A DNA stretch of 64,000 bases from Kalmusia sp. IMI 367209 (GCA_027946365.1 JAPEUQ010000009.1:558001-622000); one strand, 5' to 3'; numbered from the stretch's first letter, positions 11,754 through 23,817 are shown. The notes: generated by a model from the letters alone, not told the origin. Numbers and translations: made by a program.

Positions 11754-12887
11754 ATGCCTCACGCAACCACCTCCAACATCACCGTGGAGCCATTTGCACC
11801 CCGAGAAGGCGCCACTTACACCATCGGCGCTGCACTCCACAACGCCAACCTCGAGTCCCTATCCCCCTCCGACGCAGAGATCATCAAGAACGCCCTCTAC
11901 ACACACCAAGTCATCATCTTCAAAAATCAGTCCGCCCTGACCCCCAAAGCCCAATACGAAGTTTCCCGGCTCTTCGACCCCTCGTCAAACTCGTACGGCC
12001 ACGGCAAGACCCTCGATGCTAAGCGCTCCATCCTGCACCCAGACCTCAAAACCATCCCGCACCAGCCGCAGGTTCAGGTCATCGGTAATGGCTACGTGGA
12101 GGAGTTCGAGGGCCTGAAGGGCATCACGCTAAAGCATCCACACCACAAGACGTTCCACGGCGATGTCATCAGCGCGGACGACGACCGTGAGAACACGCGC
12201 TTCTACAGATGGCACATTGACGCTGCGCTGTACGACCTGGAGCCCCCCATGGCAACGAGCCTTCTCGCCGTCAAAGTGCCCAAGACGGACTACCAGACGC
12301 TGCGGTACGACGATGGGACGGGCGACGAGATGAAAGTGCCCCGGGGCAGCACGGTATTTGTGAGCGGCGAGACCATGTACGACGTGCTGTCTGAGGAGGA
12401 CAAGAAGTTCGCGCGCGAAACGAAGGTCGTGTACGCCCCGCACCCGTATATCTGGATGTCGGGCGCCAAGTCGCGGTCCACGGGGTTGGGCATGCTATCC
12501 GAGGGCCTCGAACTCGGAGCCGAACAGCTACCCCCGATTGAACAGGAGAAGATCAAGGTACTGCCCATGTGCTGGAAGAACCCCGTCACGGGCAAGTTGG
12601 CGCTGCAGATTCATCCTAGCGCTGTGCAGAAGCTCGTGCTCAAGGATGGGACTGTGGTGGATGATTTGAAGGAGGTGAGGGACGTCGTGTATAGGCTGCA
12701 GAGGCCGGGCATTGCGCCGGAACTCGTGTACGCGATTGATTGGGAGGAGGGCGACTTTGCCATTTTCAATAACAGGGGCGTGTTGCATTCGGTTACGGGG
12801 AGCTTTCTGGACGAGGAGGTCAGGGTGTTCAGGCAGTGCAACATGGCGGCGAGTGTGCCCGTGAACGGCCCGGAGGAGACTGATTAG
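11754..12887 (+). CDS. xanA: Alpha-ketoglutarate-dependent xanthine dioxygenase
   Basis: Fe(II)/2-oxoglutarate dioxygenase of the TauD superfamily that hydroxylates xanthine to uric acid, the fungal molybdenum-independent route into purine catabolism. Intronless, 377 residues from the ATG at 11754; a further ATG lies 39 bases upstream in frame, but the family usually starts close to this point. The iron site is visible as H154-x-D156 in RWHIDAALYD and the distal His345 in GVLHSVTG, with a 2OG-binding Arg near 360 in the VFRQCN segment. Characteristic segments are YGHGKTLDAKRSILHPDLK, VQVIGNG and TLKHPHHKTFHGD. Its third positions are rich in G and C, as expected for a well-expressed gene. Nitrogen-source control is likely from family knowledge, but I did not establish specific GATA sites. 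Confidence 0.9.
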   Translation: MPHATTSNITVEPFAPREGATYTIGAALHNANLESLSPSDAEIIKNALYTHQVIIFKNQSALTPKAQYEVSRLFDPSSNSYGHGKTLDAKRSILHPDLKTIPHQPQVQVIGNGYVEEFEGLKGITLKHPHHKTFHGDVISADDDRENTRFYRWHIDAALYDLEPPMATSLLAVKVPKTDYQTLRYDDGTGDEMKVPRGSTVFVSGETMYDVLSEEDKKFARETKVVYAPHPYIWMSGAKSRSTGLGMLSEGLELGAEQLPPIEQEKIKVLPMCWKNPVTGKLALQIHPSAVQKLVLKDGTVVDDLKEVRDVVYRLQRPGIAPELVYAIDWEEGDFAIFNNRGVLHSVTGSFLDEEVRVFRQCNMAASVPVNGPEETD

Positions 12888-13784
12888 ATTCCTTTTGTTA
12901 TTGTAGCGTATTTTCTTTTGTTCCTTGTTAGCGCATACCCATAGATTAGATAAAAATATAAGACTGAAAGAGATTCAAACTTTGCTGGAACCGAGGTGAA
13001 TATAGCTCAATAATTTCTTATGAATGTCCAATGCGGCGAAGTCACAAGGTTTAGCCTGAATAGTTATGAATTGAAGCATTGACGTTCGAGTTCGAGGAAT
13101 GTTATGTTAAGCCTCGTTCATCGCACCTGGATAGTTGGGTTCCAAGCATCCAACAGGTGAAACTTAATTCAGCTTTTGCACATTGCTCGTCCACAGCCCA
13201 CCGATCGGAGGAGCACCATACACTATATGTGAAGACGGTGAGTAGGGCGGGAAGCAGGAGCCTCTGATCGGTTTAATTCGCGCGTTGATGGGTTCCCCAT
13301 GGTGGATTGTATTAGTAGCGAAGTAGCGCTTAACGAATGGACGTTTATACGATGCTTCAGTTTAGTCTCAGGGGTCACAAGCTCATGAACAACGAAAGTT
13401 GACGTGGTGGAGATGGTGTCTTGCCAATCTGAAATTTTGCGGCACTGAGAACCTCGCCAACGTCTTCGTCAGACGTGTTACCCCCGCGTTCCTAGACACG
13501 CAAAAAGGTACTTGAACAAATGGAAAAACGAGAAAAGGGCCACGAACTCGAACAAATGACTTGTTCGCTTGGCTATCTAATTTATAAAGGTACAGCTCTA
13601 ACGAGTGTCTTGAAGTAAAATCAACTCGGCGTCAAAAGGAAGTCATAAATCTTAAACCCTATATCCAGTCAGCTCGCCCCCGAACACAAGACGCAAAGGT
13701 AGAACACTCACTGCTCATGTATCCCAGCAACATCTTCACATTTCCAACTCGGCTGTACATCTCCTCACGCTCCCCTCCTCCATC
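12888..13784. other. Intergenic between xanA and the WSC gene (convergent 3' ends)
   Basis: The two genes converge here, so this holds two 3' flanks. It contains only short open frames without domains. Confidence 0.4.
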
Positions 13785-14715
13785 CTAGCTCATTTTGTGT
13801 TGCGAATTACGGCCCGAGCCTCTTAGCGGGCGGCTGGTGCTGGATTTGCCTCGGTGGTTGGTCTCGCTATTACCGTCGTACCGGAAGTGAGGAGCGACGC
13901 CGTCGCTTTTTTGCAAGGGTGGTTTGTCTGGGTGCCAGGTGTGGCTCGCCAAGGGGTTTTCCGTATGATGGTGTGGCGGTCTAGGGTGGCTGCAGTCTTT
14001 GCTATGGTCATATTCATTGTGTCCATCGCAGTGAGGGGCGACGCCTACGCCTCCGTGCGATGGTGGTTTCTCTGGTGGTGGCCAGATGTGGCCTAGTAAT
14101 GGTTTGTCTGCATGATCCGGTGGCGGCTTATGGTCGCTGCAGTCTTTCCCATGACCGTATCCGCTGTGTCCATCGCAGTGCTACACAATGGGTTAGTCTT
14201 CGTGCCACCCACGCCCTCTTGTTGTCAAACCAGCAGAAGACGCTAAAATAGAACGAACGGACTCGGAATTTCGATTACAGGTTTTTCGGGCACAAGAATG
14301 AGAACTAACGTACATGGTGATTGTCGTTCCGCCACAGTGAAGTGCGGTTAAGACCTCCCCCGAGATGATTCGGATTGCCCGTGGTGTTTGTGCAGCCTCC
14401 TAGGTCCTTCATGTTGGTGATATTTAAACTCAAGGTATCGGTGCAACGGCAATAGCGACCGAGTTCGATAGCGAAGTACTTGAACGGACCAGGTTGAGTC
14501 GCATCGCCGACGTCGCACATGGCCTTGCACGATTCTCGAGTCATGTTGCTGACGCGTTGCTTGCTGAGACTGCGGGGGATTCGCAATCCGTCTGATATTG
14601 TGGCAGCATAGCATCCTAGGTGGGTGTATCCTAAGCCATCTATGGTGGTGCTGTTGCTGCCGCTTGGTGAAGGGCTTGGTATCGAGCTGTTCAAGGAACA
14701 AGCAGTAGAGGTCAA
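13785..14715 (-). CDS. WSC-domain protein with His/Pro/Cys-rich tandem repeats (5' end not located)
   Basis: Minus strand. The upstream exon (about 14715 to 14314) encodes a Ser/Pro-rich stretch then a WSC carbohydrate-binding domain: HLGCYA, the RIPRSLS region, MTRESCKAMC, YFAIELGRYCRCTDTL, then GGCTNTTGNPN and GGGLNRTSLW. The Cys usually found just before the GGG is replaced by Leu. A 133-bp intron (14313-14181, GTACGT...TGTAG) joins in phase 0 to a 132-codon open exon (14180-13785) that ends in a stop. That exon carries two repeats of about 48-50 residues beginning HCDGH and containing KDCS, with a degenerate third copy. WSC proteins are usually wall-associated or secreted glycan binders. 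No start ATG or signal peptide is present: the frame closes at a TGA near 14740, so at least one further 5' exon is missing, or the gene is a remnant. Confidence 0.6.
13886..14180 (-). repeat. Tandem imperfect repeat of about 145-150 bp inside the WSC gene
   Basis: Two diverged copies sit head to tail. Shared blocks include tgtccatcgcagtg, gctgcagtctttgc/cc and ggtggtttgtctgg-like stretches, each spaced about 145-150 bases apart. The unit length is a multiple of three in effect, because the reading frame on the minus strand stays open through both copies. Confidence 0.6.
14242..14260 (+). repeat. 19-bp sequence shared exactly with 38260-38278 (copy 1)
   Basis: The string gctaaaatagaacgaacgg occurs here, inside the proposed WSC-gene intron, and again 24 kb away in a gene-free stretch. 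Flanks are unrelated on both sides. It may be the end of a dispersed element. Confidence 0.55.
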
Positions 14716-17700
14716 TGTAAAGCTTAATGCATCGCCCTTTCAGACTCGTCAGCTATGTCCGTAATGTACATTAAGAAAATTCTCTGTGTGCTCAAACGCT
14801 CTATGCCCTAAAGAAAGAAAAATCAACTGAAATTTGTACAAATTGATAGAAAAGTCCGTATGTCAGCATTTCAAACTGTATTTTGTCAGCGTTTAACTAT
14901 ATAAAGCACTATCATGGTGTCAGCAATCTTAACGACCGTGCGTAGGGTAACTGGTATGCGTCAATGAATGCTATGTTTCCCTCTATAGTTAGTACAGGGT
15001 GACGTCGCCTTTAGACTAGCCCCATTCTGACGCAGTATTCTACTTACCATCCCACTGGCAAGGCTATGTTCGGAATTCAAATAGAGGGGTACTATCCCAT
15101 TCGTCACGTAGTGTTTGTCTGAAGTAGGACGCTGAGCGCTGAGTGTAGAAGTCAGCCTTTTTCACATCAGTGAAAGATTCCTCTTGCAACTTCTGGCATG
15201 AAGAAACACTTGCGTTTTCAGAATAGCCCATAATAGGCTAGATCTACATCTTTTACACCCGCGGCTAGGATACCTGCTCGTTCGTCGAATGTCGCACCAA
15301 GTTCGCGTGCGCACTAAGGGGGATGTTCTAGAACAATCCGTTCCACATCAGCAATGAGGAAACACTCATTTCTTATATGCAATGGAAACCAGATGCTCCT
15401 CACGAGACTTTAGAGACATCTATCAGCTCGTTAATGAATCTAGAGAGTTTTCGTAATCATTATTGTGAGGTTGCGCAGTCTGCTTACCGTCGGCGTCTGG
15501 TAGCCACATCTGCTTCGTAGCTAGCACAGCAAGATTCTGCTGTAGAGAGAGTACCTTTGCCTTTCGTTCAGTTCTGCGCAAATGCACTGGGTATTGCTAG
15601 ACATCAGCCCATGGGCCAACGAGGGGCCAGACTAGTCACTGTGAATAGGCAATACTAAAGCATGCAGGGACTGCATGTCAGATAGACGCCAACGATGATC
15701 CGCGGAAGATGAGACCCTGATCTCATATATACGCCATGAGTGAAAGGGACCGTTGCCGCCGCGCTTATGTTTTGGAATGCTACATAGACGCGCGAGGGAT
15801 TCAAAAACCCTGGCTTGGAACTGCAGTATCCACAATAATGCTTAGCAAATTAAAGAGGGAAACCTAGGGATTACGACGTGATCCCATACAAATAACGTTA
15901 TTTTGGATTCCAACCTATTCTGGAAGTTCTGTTCGTTGGGGTTGGCAAGGGTCGTCGGTCATATTTGCATTCCTGCCGCGCCTGTGAGACTATTGCATCA
16001 GCCGCGGTAACACCGCTGCCAAAACAAGAAAATTCTGGTGTCTCATGACCGATTTCCCGCCGAAGAGAAATTCTCCGAGGCTAAGGGTTCAGAGAAGTGG
16101 TGCTGAGAACGATCATGATTTTCATGAAGATAATTCACCATCGACTGTAACCTTGGATCCTACCCAGCCACCTCACTATATTGACTGGTTTTGATTCAGT
16201 AGCGGCCGGCTGACACATTGAATTATGGACGTCTTATAGAGCCTCCAGTCATCACCATCTGCATTGACCTGCGCTTTGCCGACGAGTAAACAGTTGAACA
16301 GCCACGCTGCGTGCAGGAGCTAAAGATGCTTCTGCCTCTCCTAAAAACATCAAGCACAACCGTTGCTCTTGCTCATTTCTGCTAATATCTTCATGTTATG
16401 GATGGAATCACGGTTCCCACATAGCTGCTCCATTAGCACCATCAATCATATTCAAACAGAAAATTCTAACTTTCTCATGCGAATCTGCTCTGTAATTGCA
16501 AGAACTAATGTCCATTTACAGAAAAAAAGCAAAGAATGTTTCTCTTTCCGGCCAGTTTGCCATCCCATCCCGCGAACCTCATTCGAGAAACGCCTCACCA
16601 AGCATTCCTCATCCAAGGAAGCAGCCCATTAATCAACCTCCTTACCATCACTTCCATCTCCAACTTCTCCGACCCCCCTCATCAATTCGATCGATCCCTT
16701 ACAGTACAAACATTCCCCGTCGCCCACACCCCCACTCTTGATATCCACATCCTTAAAATCCTGCCAAAGTTCATCACGTGCATATAACGCCCGCAAGCAA
16801 TCCTGTACATCGCATGTTCGTAGCCGAAAGCTATCTGTCCTACAAACCTGGCAGTCGAAGTGCTTTAGCGGCGTGACGAGCGTGAGCGAAATCCATAGTA
16901 TATCTTCGGAGAGAGGTGGTAGCTCTATGCCGTAGTTTTTGTTAATGATGATAAATTCTTATGTCGCGAAGGTTTGTTCTGCGAGGAATTTGAGGACGAG
17001 GGCTGGAAGGTAGGGCGCAGGATGAGTTATGCGCCAGTCGCGAATCTTAACTTCGACTTCGACTTCGACTCGTCAGGAGTGCAGACAATTTGTTTGTATT
17101 ACGCCCTAGATCCGTTTTTCTTAGCTGTAGTACGTGATTTAAGTACGGATGTCGGCTTCCAAGGTGGGCGTGGGGGTACTAGTGGTGTCGGAAGTTGTGC
17201 CTAGGAAGTCGCAGAGGCTTGAGATGCGTGCGCGGTTTGCTATGTTCAGTTTTCGTCTTGTTCTTGGGGAGGTCTTGTATTAACATGATGGTAGTCCTCA
17301 ATGCTTGTTTGGCTGGATTGAGCATTATTGGAAGCAGATTGCAAAGAGTTGCTGTTTGATTTGACGCCAAGAGGGAATGTGTGGCCCTTCACAAGATCAA
17401 GCTTGGTGTGTATCAAGCCAGCCTTCTCAACGAGGGTCAGATGGAGAGGACGATCCATGTTCGGAAAATTATGGTAATGGACGTAGGCTTCGAAGGGGCA
17501 AATATGCTCGCGGAGTGTCGTTCAAGCACGGATAGGCATGGACATCTTTGATGTTTTGTATGGATAGATTGTAGTCTAGAGCTAGGCTAGGCTTCATAAC
17601 TCAGATAGCTTAGAGAAAAAGGATAGGGTAGAACAGATGAACAAAACGTTTATGTTTGTATGAAAAAGAATGTATTCTGGGTCACAATTTGACAGCTCCT

Positions 17701-18190
17701 TAAACTCTCGACATCGAAGCCTACTCTCCCACACTTTTACATAACCAAAATTCTACAACGAACTATGAAAAATAAAGAGGCACCAAGCCATCCAACCAAG
17801 AAGAAAAACCTGCAGTGTCCTATATCCCTTCTTCTAAACGTCCCTCTCCTCACCGCCTGCCGCCTGAGCACATCATCAACTAACAAAAACCATGGTCGTA
17901 CTCTCTTCTAGTGGATCAACCGTCTCCGCATGCGCATCTTTCTTTCCCTTTATCTGCAACTCCTCGTTCTCGAATTAGTCGTCGATGCTGTATTCTCTAT
18001 GGGCGGCGCCTTCGATTATGGTTACGATACAAGCATGCATACTCGGGCTAGCGCCGCCACCGACCCCGCCCGAAGACCTCAGGCAGCCAACGAGGCTCTC
18101 CGCCCACGTTGGGCATAGCGGGACTTATCGCCTACATGAGATGACCAGCCTTGTTGTTTTTCGCTGTCTGCCTTGATCTGCGAAATCACC
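14716..18190. other. Gene-poor 3.5-kb stretch upstream of the NLR
   Basis: No frame here has a recognisable domain. The longest are 60-90 codons. A minus-strand segment around 17246-17500 reads as plausible protein for about 90 codons (containing MDRPLHLTLVEKAGLIHTKL), but has no identifiable family and stops upstream and downstream. A (cttcga)3 microsatellite is at 17051-17070. The leader of the NLR probably lies in the last 200 bases. Missing exons of the WSC gene may lie just above 14740. Confidence 0.4.
17051..17070 (+). repeat. (cttcga) microsatellite
   Basis: Three copies plus a partial copy in the gene-poor stretch upstream of the NLR. Confidence 0.6.
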
Positions 18191-21100
18191 ATGGCAGAGG
18201 CTCTTGGGCTCGCTGCAAGCGTCATGACCGTTATTGATCTGTTCGTCAAAGTCGGCGTATTATGTTCCGTGTATTGTAAAGATCTCAGGACGGCCCGGCG
18301 CGACGCTCGATACATCCTCAACGAGGCTGACCAGTTTACCGCAACCCTTGAAGACGTCAAACGACTCCTTGCTAGCCCGAACGTCGCGAAAACCAAAGCT
18401 CTTCAGAAAGTACCCGGCTGCATCGCAGATTGCCAACTACAACTCAACATCTTAACCGCGAAACTCGAACAGGGAACAAGATTGACGAGAGTGATATGGC
18501 CACTAAAGAAAGAAGAGGTAGCCGACATAGTCAAGAGGCTAGAGCGATGTAGGGCCGCTATTTTGTTAGACCTACAGATCAACCAGACGTACGTGGCATC
18601 CTCCTCGCTCGAGCCTCTGCTAACAAAGTTTCAAGGACGTTGATTCTCGACAATCGCCAGGAGACCGTCCTGGCAAAGTTACGCACCGCAGAAGGAGCGT
18701 CATTTGATGCTCACACCGACGCCGAAGATGCCAGGTGTCATCCCGGCACCCGAGTTGATATTTTACGGCAGATACTAGCATGGGGAAGCTCGCGTGATGA
18801 CGGCGAGTGCATTTTCTGGCTGAACGGCATGGCTGGTACCGGCAAATCCACCATCTCTCGGACTGTAGCCCAATCGTTTGCCGAAAAAGGTATCCTCGGT
18901 GCCAGCTTCTTCTTCAAACGGGGCGAAGGGGACCGCAGTCGCACAGCGTTCTTCTTCACTACGATAATTGCACAGCTTGTCTACCAGCTACCGTCTTTGG
19001 CCCCACACGTTTGCGCCGCGATCGATGCTAATCATACTATCAATGAAAAATCGGTAAAGGACCAGTTCGACAAGCTTATTGCAGACCCGATCAAAAAGCT
19101 ACCCAGGAATTCACAATCATCGTCAATGGTTATAGTTGTTGATGCACTTGATGAGTGCGACTCCCTTGAACACATAAGGCTTGTTATTCAACTCATATCG
19201 GAAGCGAAACACTTCACGTCTATCCGCCTAAGATTCTTCCTCACCAGCAGGCCCGAACTGCTCATCCGACTCGGCTTTCAGGATATCAGCGGCAAATACG
19301 AAGATTTGGTTCTCCATCAGATGCCTAAGCCTATTATTGAGCACGATATCACTGCGTTTCTTCAGCATCAACTCTCTAAGATTCGGGAGGACTACAACAA
19401 GTCTGTCACATCAAACCGACAGCTGCCTCTCAACTGGCCAGGCGTTCAGCACATACAGAAGTTGGTTGAAATGGCTGTTCCTTTATTCATCTTCGCCGCA
19501 ACTGTCTGCCGCTTTATTGGAGACCGAAGGTTTGGTGGCCCGAAGGATCAACTAGCGAGAATCCTAAATCACCAGAAAAGCCAGCAGTCTAACCTAGATG
19601 CGACTTACCTCCCTGTGATGGACCAGTTGTTTGTGGGGCTCTGTGAATCACAGAAGCGAGAAGTGGCAGAAAAGTTCAAGCAAGTTGTCGGGTCTATCGT
19701 TATTCTCGCTAGTCCTCTGTCAATACCTTCTCTTGCTTGCCTCCTCGGGCTTCCTACCAATGATATCGAAGATCAGCTGGACTTGTTTCACTCCGTTCTA
19801 AGCATTCGTCTGGATTCAAGCACCCCCGTACGGTTACTACACTTGTCCTTCCGTGACTTTCTCGTCGATCCTGAGAAGGGCAGGGAGCAAGAGAAATACC
19901 CATTCTGGGTTAATGAACAACAAATTCATGAGCTGCTGGCAACAAGATGCCTAGAACTTCTGTTGACAGATGCTACGCTTAAAAGAGATGTTTGCGGCCT
20001 GCGCCATCCCGGGACGTGCCGTTCCGAGATCGACCAGAATACCGTCAACGCCTGTCTGCCACCAGAGGTCCAGTACGCCTGTCGTTATTGGGTCTATCAC
20101 TGGAGGGAGAGCAAGTGCCTGATACGGGATGACAACCTCGTTCACTGCTTTTTGGCGCGCCATCTCCTGCACTGGCTTGAGGCGTTAGGCCTTTTAGGGC
20201 GGGTCTCGGAAAGTATTAGCATGATAAATGATTTGTTAGATCTACTCGATGTATGTGAGTTTCTTGTTAGACTGTTTCATGACATACTGACTCGCTTTCT
20301 TCTAGCCGGAAGAGAGTATAAGAACTTCAGCTTTCCTCCGTGACACTCGTCGAGTTATCCTAAGTCATCATTCCACTATAAACGAAACGCCACTTCAAGT
20401 CTACTATTCGGCTATTGTGTTTGTCCCAGAGCAAAGCGTCGTACGAAAGACGTTCAGAGATCAATTTCCGGCCTGGCTTTTTTTACCACCGCAGGTAGAT
20501 TCAGACTGGGATGCGTGTTTGCAGACGCTTGAGGGTCATAGCCATTACGTTCGATCAGTAGCCTTCTCGCCCGATGGGAAGCAGCTGGCATCAGTGTCGG
20601 AAGATGCAATGGTCAAGATCTGGGAAATAAGCAGCGGAGAATGCTTACAGACTCTTGAAGACCATATTGGTTCTATTGGCTCGGTAGCCTTCTCGTCTAA
20701 CGAAGCGAAGCAGCTAGTGTCAGCATCAACAACTGGTGATAACACTATTAAAGTCTGGGATATCAATACTGGAAAATGTTTGCAGACATTTGAGGGTCAG
20801 GAACGTCGGATAAAGTGTATAGCCCTCTCGCCCGACGCGAAGCTGCTGGCGTCAAGTTCAGACAGCACCGCCAAGATCTGGAATATGAGCAACAGCGAAT
20901 GCTTAAAGACGTTTCAAGGCCATGGCGATGTAATACATTCAGTAGCTTTTTCGCCCAATACGCATCAACTAGCCTCGTCATCAGACGATATGACTATTAG
21001 GATCTGGGACATGGATATCGGCGAGTGCTTAAAAACGCTTAGGGTCAGTGACTGGGTTAATTCAATAGCCTTCTCGCTCAACGCACCACACCTAGCATTG

Positions 21101-22264
21101 GCATTAGATAACTGCACCATCGAGATCTGGGACTTTGATGAAGGCAAATGCTTACAGACGCTTAAGGGCCATAATGATGCAATTAGATCAGTGACCTACT
21201 CGCCTGATATGAAACATCTGGCATCAGCGTCGGACGACAAGACAGTTAAGATTTGGGATATAAGCGGCGAGTATATGCCAACGTTCAACGGCCATAGTAG
21301 TATGGTTATATCAATGACTTTCTTACCCAATATGAAGCAACTAGCGGTAGCATCTGCATCAGATGATGGCACTGTTAAAATCTGGGATATAAGCAGCAGC
21401 AAGTGCTTACAAACATTGATTAGCCTTAAAAAAAAACTTGAATCAGCTGTTTTCTCGCCTGATATGGATCGGCTAGCCTTAACATTATTTAATGAGGCGT
21501 CTATTGAGATCTGGGACGTGAATAGCGGCGAGCGCTTACAGACACTCCAGGGCCATGGCACATCAGTAACCTTCTCATCTGACGCGAAGCAGCTGGCATC
21601 GTCGTCGTCGAAAATAGGCGGGACTATGAAGATCTGGAACATAAGCAGCGGCGAGTGCTCACAGGTACTTGAAGACGATTGCACGGGCATGCATTTAGTA
21701 GCCTTCTCACCCGACGCAAAGCCTCTGATTTTGGCGTCAGGGTCATCCAACGCTATCAAGATCTGGGATATAAACAGCGGCAAATGTTTAAAGACACTTG
21801 AGGGCCATACGAGATGGATTGATTCAGTAGCCTTCTCACCCAACGCGAAGCAGCTGTTGTTGGCATCTGCATCATCCGACAAGACGGTTAAGATCTGGGA
21901 CGTGAGCGGTGGCAAGTGCTTGCAGACGTTCTATGTTGACACGGATCTTGTTAACATCTCTTTCGATACTGATGGCTCATGTCTGCACACTGATATCGGT
22001 TCTATCGCCATTAACGCAACTGTTATCTCCCCGGCTTTAATGGAGGTAAAGGACGATACTGTTTTTGAACAAGTACAATTTCAAGACATTGTTTTGAGCC
22101 CAAGCAGAGCATGGATAACTTACAATTCACGAAATATCATGTGGCTGCCGCTTGATTACCGGCCGAGACGTTCAGCTGTATCGGGCATGTGGATCGCTGT
22201 CGGAACTGTATCTGGAAGAGTGTGGACATGCGGTATTCAAAAACAAATGCTAGAAAAGCTGTGA
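18191..22264 (+). CDS. NACHT-WD40 NLR (STAND) receptor
   Basis: Fungal NOD-like receptor, likely a heterokaryon-incompatibility or immune-type sensor. Three exons (18191-18588, 18636-20250, 20306-22264; introns 47 and 55 bp) join in frame to 1323 residues. Residues 1-150 form a helical N-terminal domain beginning MAEALGLAASVMTVIDLF, of the Fungal_N/SesA-like kind that precedes many fungal STAND ATPases. The NACHT ATPase follows: Walker A GMAGTGKST near residue 200, Walker B VIVVDALDECD, sensor FFLTSRPE, then the winged-helix-like region with LLHLSFRDFLVD. Residues about 740-1245 hold eleven WD40 repeats of about 42 residues plus a degenerate twelfth, most opening CLxTLxGH and closing KIWDxxSG. 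Repeats differ throughout, unlike the near-identical repeats of het-e type HNWD genes. The frame is intact, so it looks functional. Confidence 0.9.
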
Positions 22265-23171
22265 TATTTCTTATTTGCGTTGTCCTCTTGGTCTACCTTT
22301 TGTATCTCTATTCGGTCTCGGGATCTGGAAATGGAAGCAAGATATTGTCGAGTACTTTGCTAAGAAGACGCTCAAAAACTATCTTCGTCACCGATGAGAA
22401 TGGCTAAGCTCTTGGTAAGGACTCATGTGATGCGTGAACAGCGCCAGCAGGTATGATGGCGGACCCATTCTTGCTCTAGCCTTGCGCGGACGACGGTACT
22501 TCGGGACAAACATACCTGCTACCCTTAGAGCGTGTTCAAGTCTAGACGAAGCGGAGGAATACTTTTTTTTTTCCAAATAGCGAGCGAAGCCGTTTTCTTC
22601 TACCGGGAAGATGATCGATTACTAAAAGGAATCCTTGTTGCATTTAATCAGATTCCGGACGATAAGAGCTATCGAATGGTTCTAAGGCACGCTACTGTAT
22701 GTAAAATGAGAAGAATGAGCAGCCATAGTTTGCCTCAGCCTTGCAGTTGACACTCACCGGAAATCGATGGTTTGGCGGTAACTTACGCAAGCATATAAGT
22801 GAACGGCCTTCTTCGTGAGGAGACACGTAACGTGACAAAGAAGTATTAGTGCTATTTTGTTCAGTTAATGGATGTAAGGAGCGAAGTACATGTATAAAGA
22901 AGACGCTACTGCCATTGGGGCAAAGACCACATGATTAAATTCTGTCTTCATGTCGCTAGTGCTAGCGCACTATGATACAAAGAGAACCAGTACAAATCCT
23001 TTGATCACACTCACTTAAATACGAAGGCCATAAGGCTTAAGTAGATACAATACTTGGTTTGTAGAAAGATGATTGGTAGATTCTATAGAGTCATATAGTA
23101 GTATAAGACAAGATCTCCTTATCTTATTAAATGAAGTCAAGTATTGCCATCTTTAAGACTGCTACTTAGAA
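22265..23171. other. Intergenic downstream of the NLR
   Basis: AT-rich, with short unsupported frames and a T-run at about 22563-22572. No domain is recognisable. This holds the 3' flanks of two convergent genes. Confidence 0.4.
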
Positions 23172-23546
23172 CTACATAATAGCTCTATCGGAAGTTGGTC
23201 GTAGCTTGAACCGAGGCAGCGCGTCACTCATCTCATACGGCGGAGGCGGTCCCTCATCCACCAGCCCTTCGTCATACTCATTCTCGTAGAAGTCAAACAT
23301 GCCATCTCCACCAACCTCGACGCCGTAGGCACCATCTTGTGAGTATACGATGATGAGGAGGTTGTTGAAGATTGCAAAGATGGTGATGAAGGCGAGGAAA
23401 ACGGAGAACTGGAAGATGAGGGAGGCGATGTATTCGATGTCACTGGGCTGCGCGGGGCTTGGTGCGAAGTGAATGGTGGATTGTGAAAGTCTCGAAGGGA
23501 GTTGGATGGCGCAGTGGGCTTCGAAGTTGGTGGGGAACGGGGCCAT
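23172..23546 (-). CDS. Small single-pass membrane protein with PPxY motif
   Basis: Intronless, 124 residues from the ATG whose complement is at 23544-23546. I do not recognise a family. One strong hydrophobic segment spans about residues 38-67 (EYIASLIFQFSVFLAFITIF onward), with no cleavable signal peptide. The C-terminal side is acidic (YENEYDEGLVDEG), then PPPPYEM at about 100-106. That is a PPxY motif of the type bound by WW domains, including those of Rsp5-type ubiquitin ligases. It then ends in a basic tail. The frame stays open another 48 codons upstream, but without features. A membrane adaptor role is inference. Confidence 0.5.
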   Translation of the reverse strand: MAPFPTNFEAHCAIQLPSRLSQSTIHFAPSPAQPSDIEYIASLIFQFSVFLAFITIFAIFNNLLIIVYSQDGAYGVEVGGDGMFDFYENEYDEGLVDEGPPPPYEMSDALPRFKLRPTSDRAIM

Positions 23547-23817
23547 CGTTGATGATTTGGATTTGTGAATACCGCAAGGTTGATAGGGGAGCGATATATG
23601 GGGTTTCAGGTTGAGGATTTGAGAGGTGGTGAATATATAAGGAGGTCTACAGGCTCTACTGTATATTAGTGGTGGAGTGCTTATGAACAATGTTTAGAAA
23701 TTGTCCGGAATCACATTAAAATCGCACAGTGGGAACACAGGTGAACAATGTAGTAGCTTTGACGGGCATGGCATCGTGATATTGGTACATGTTTATACAG
23801 AGACTGAAATACACACC

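Noticed and set aside
17246..17500. About 90 codons of protein-like minus-strand sequence
   Set aside because: It is bounded by stops with no family match or supported splice sites. It is mentioned only as a possible decayed gene.
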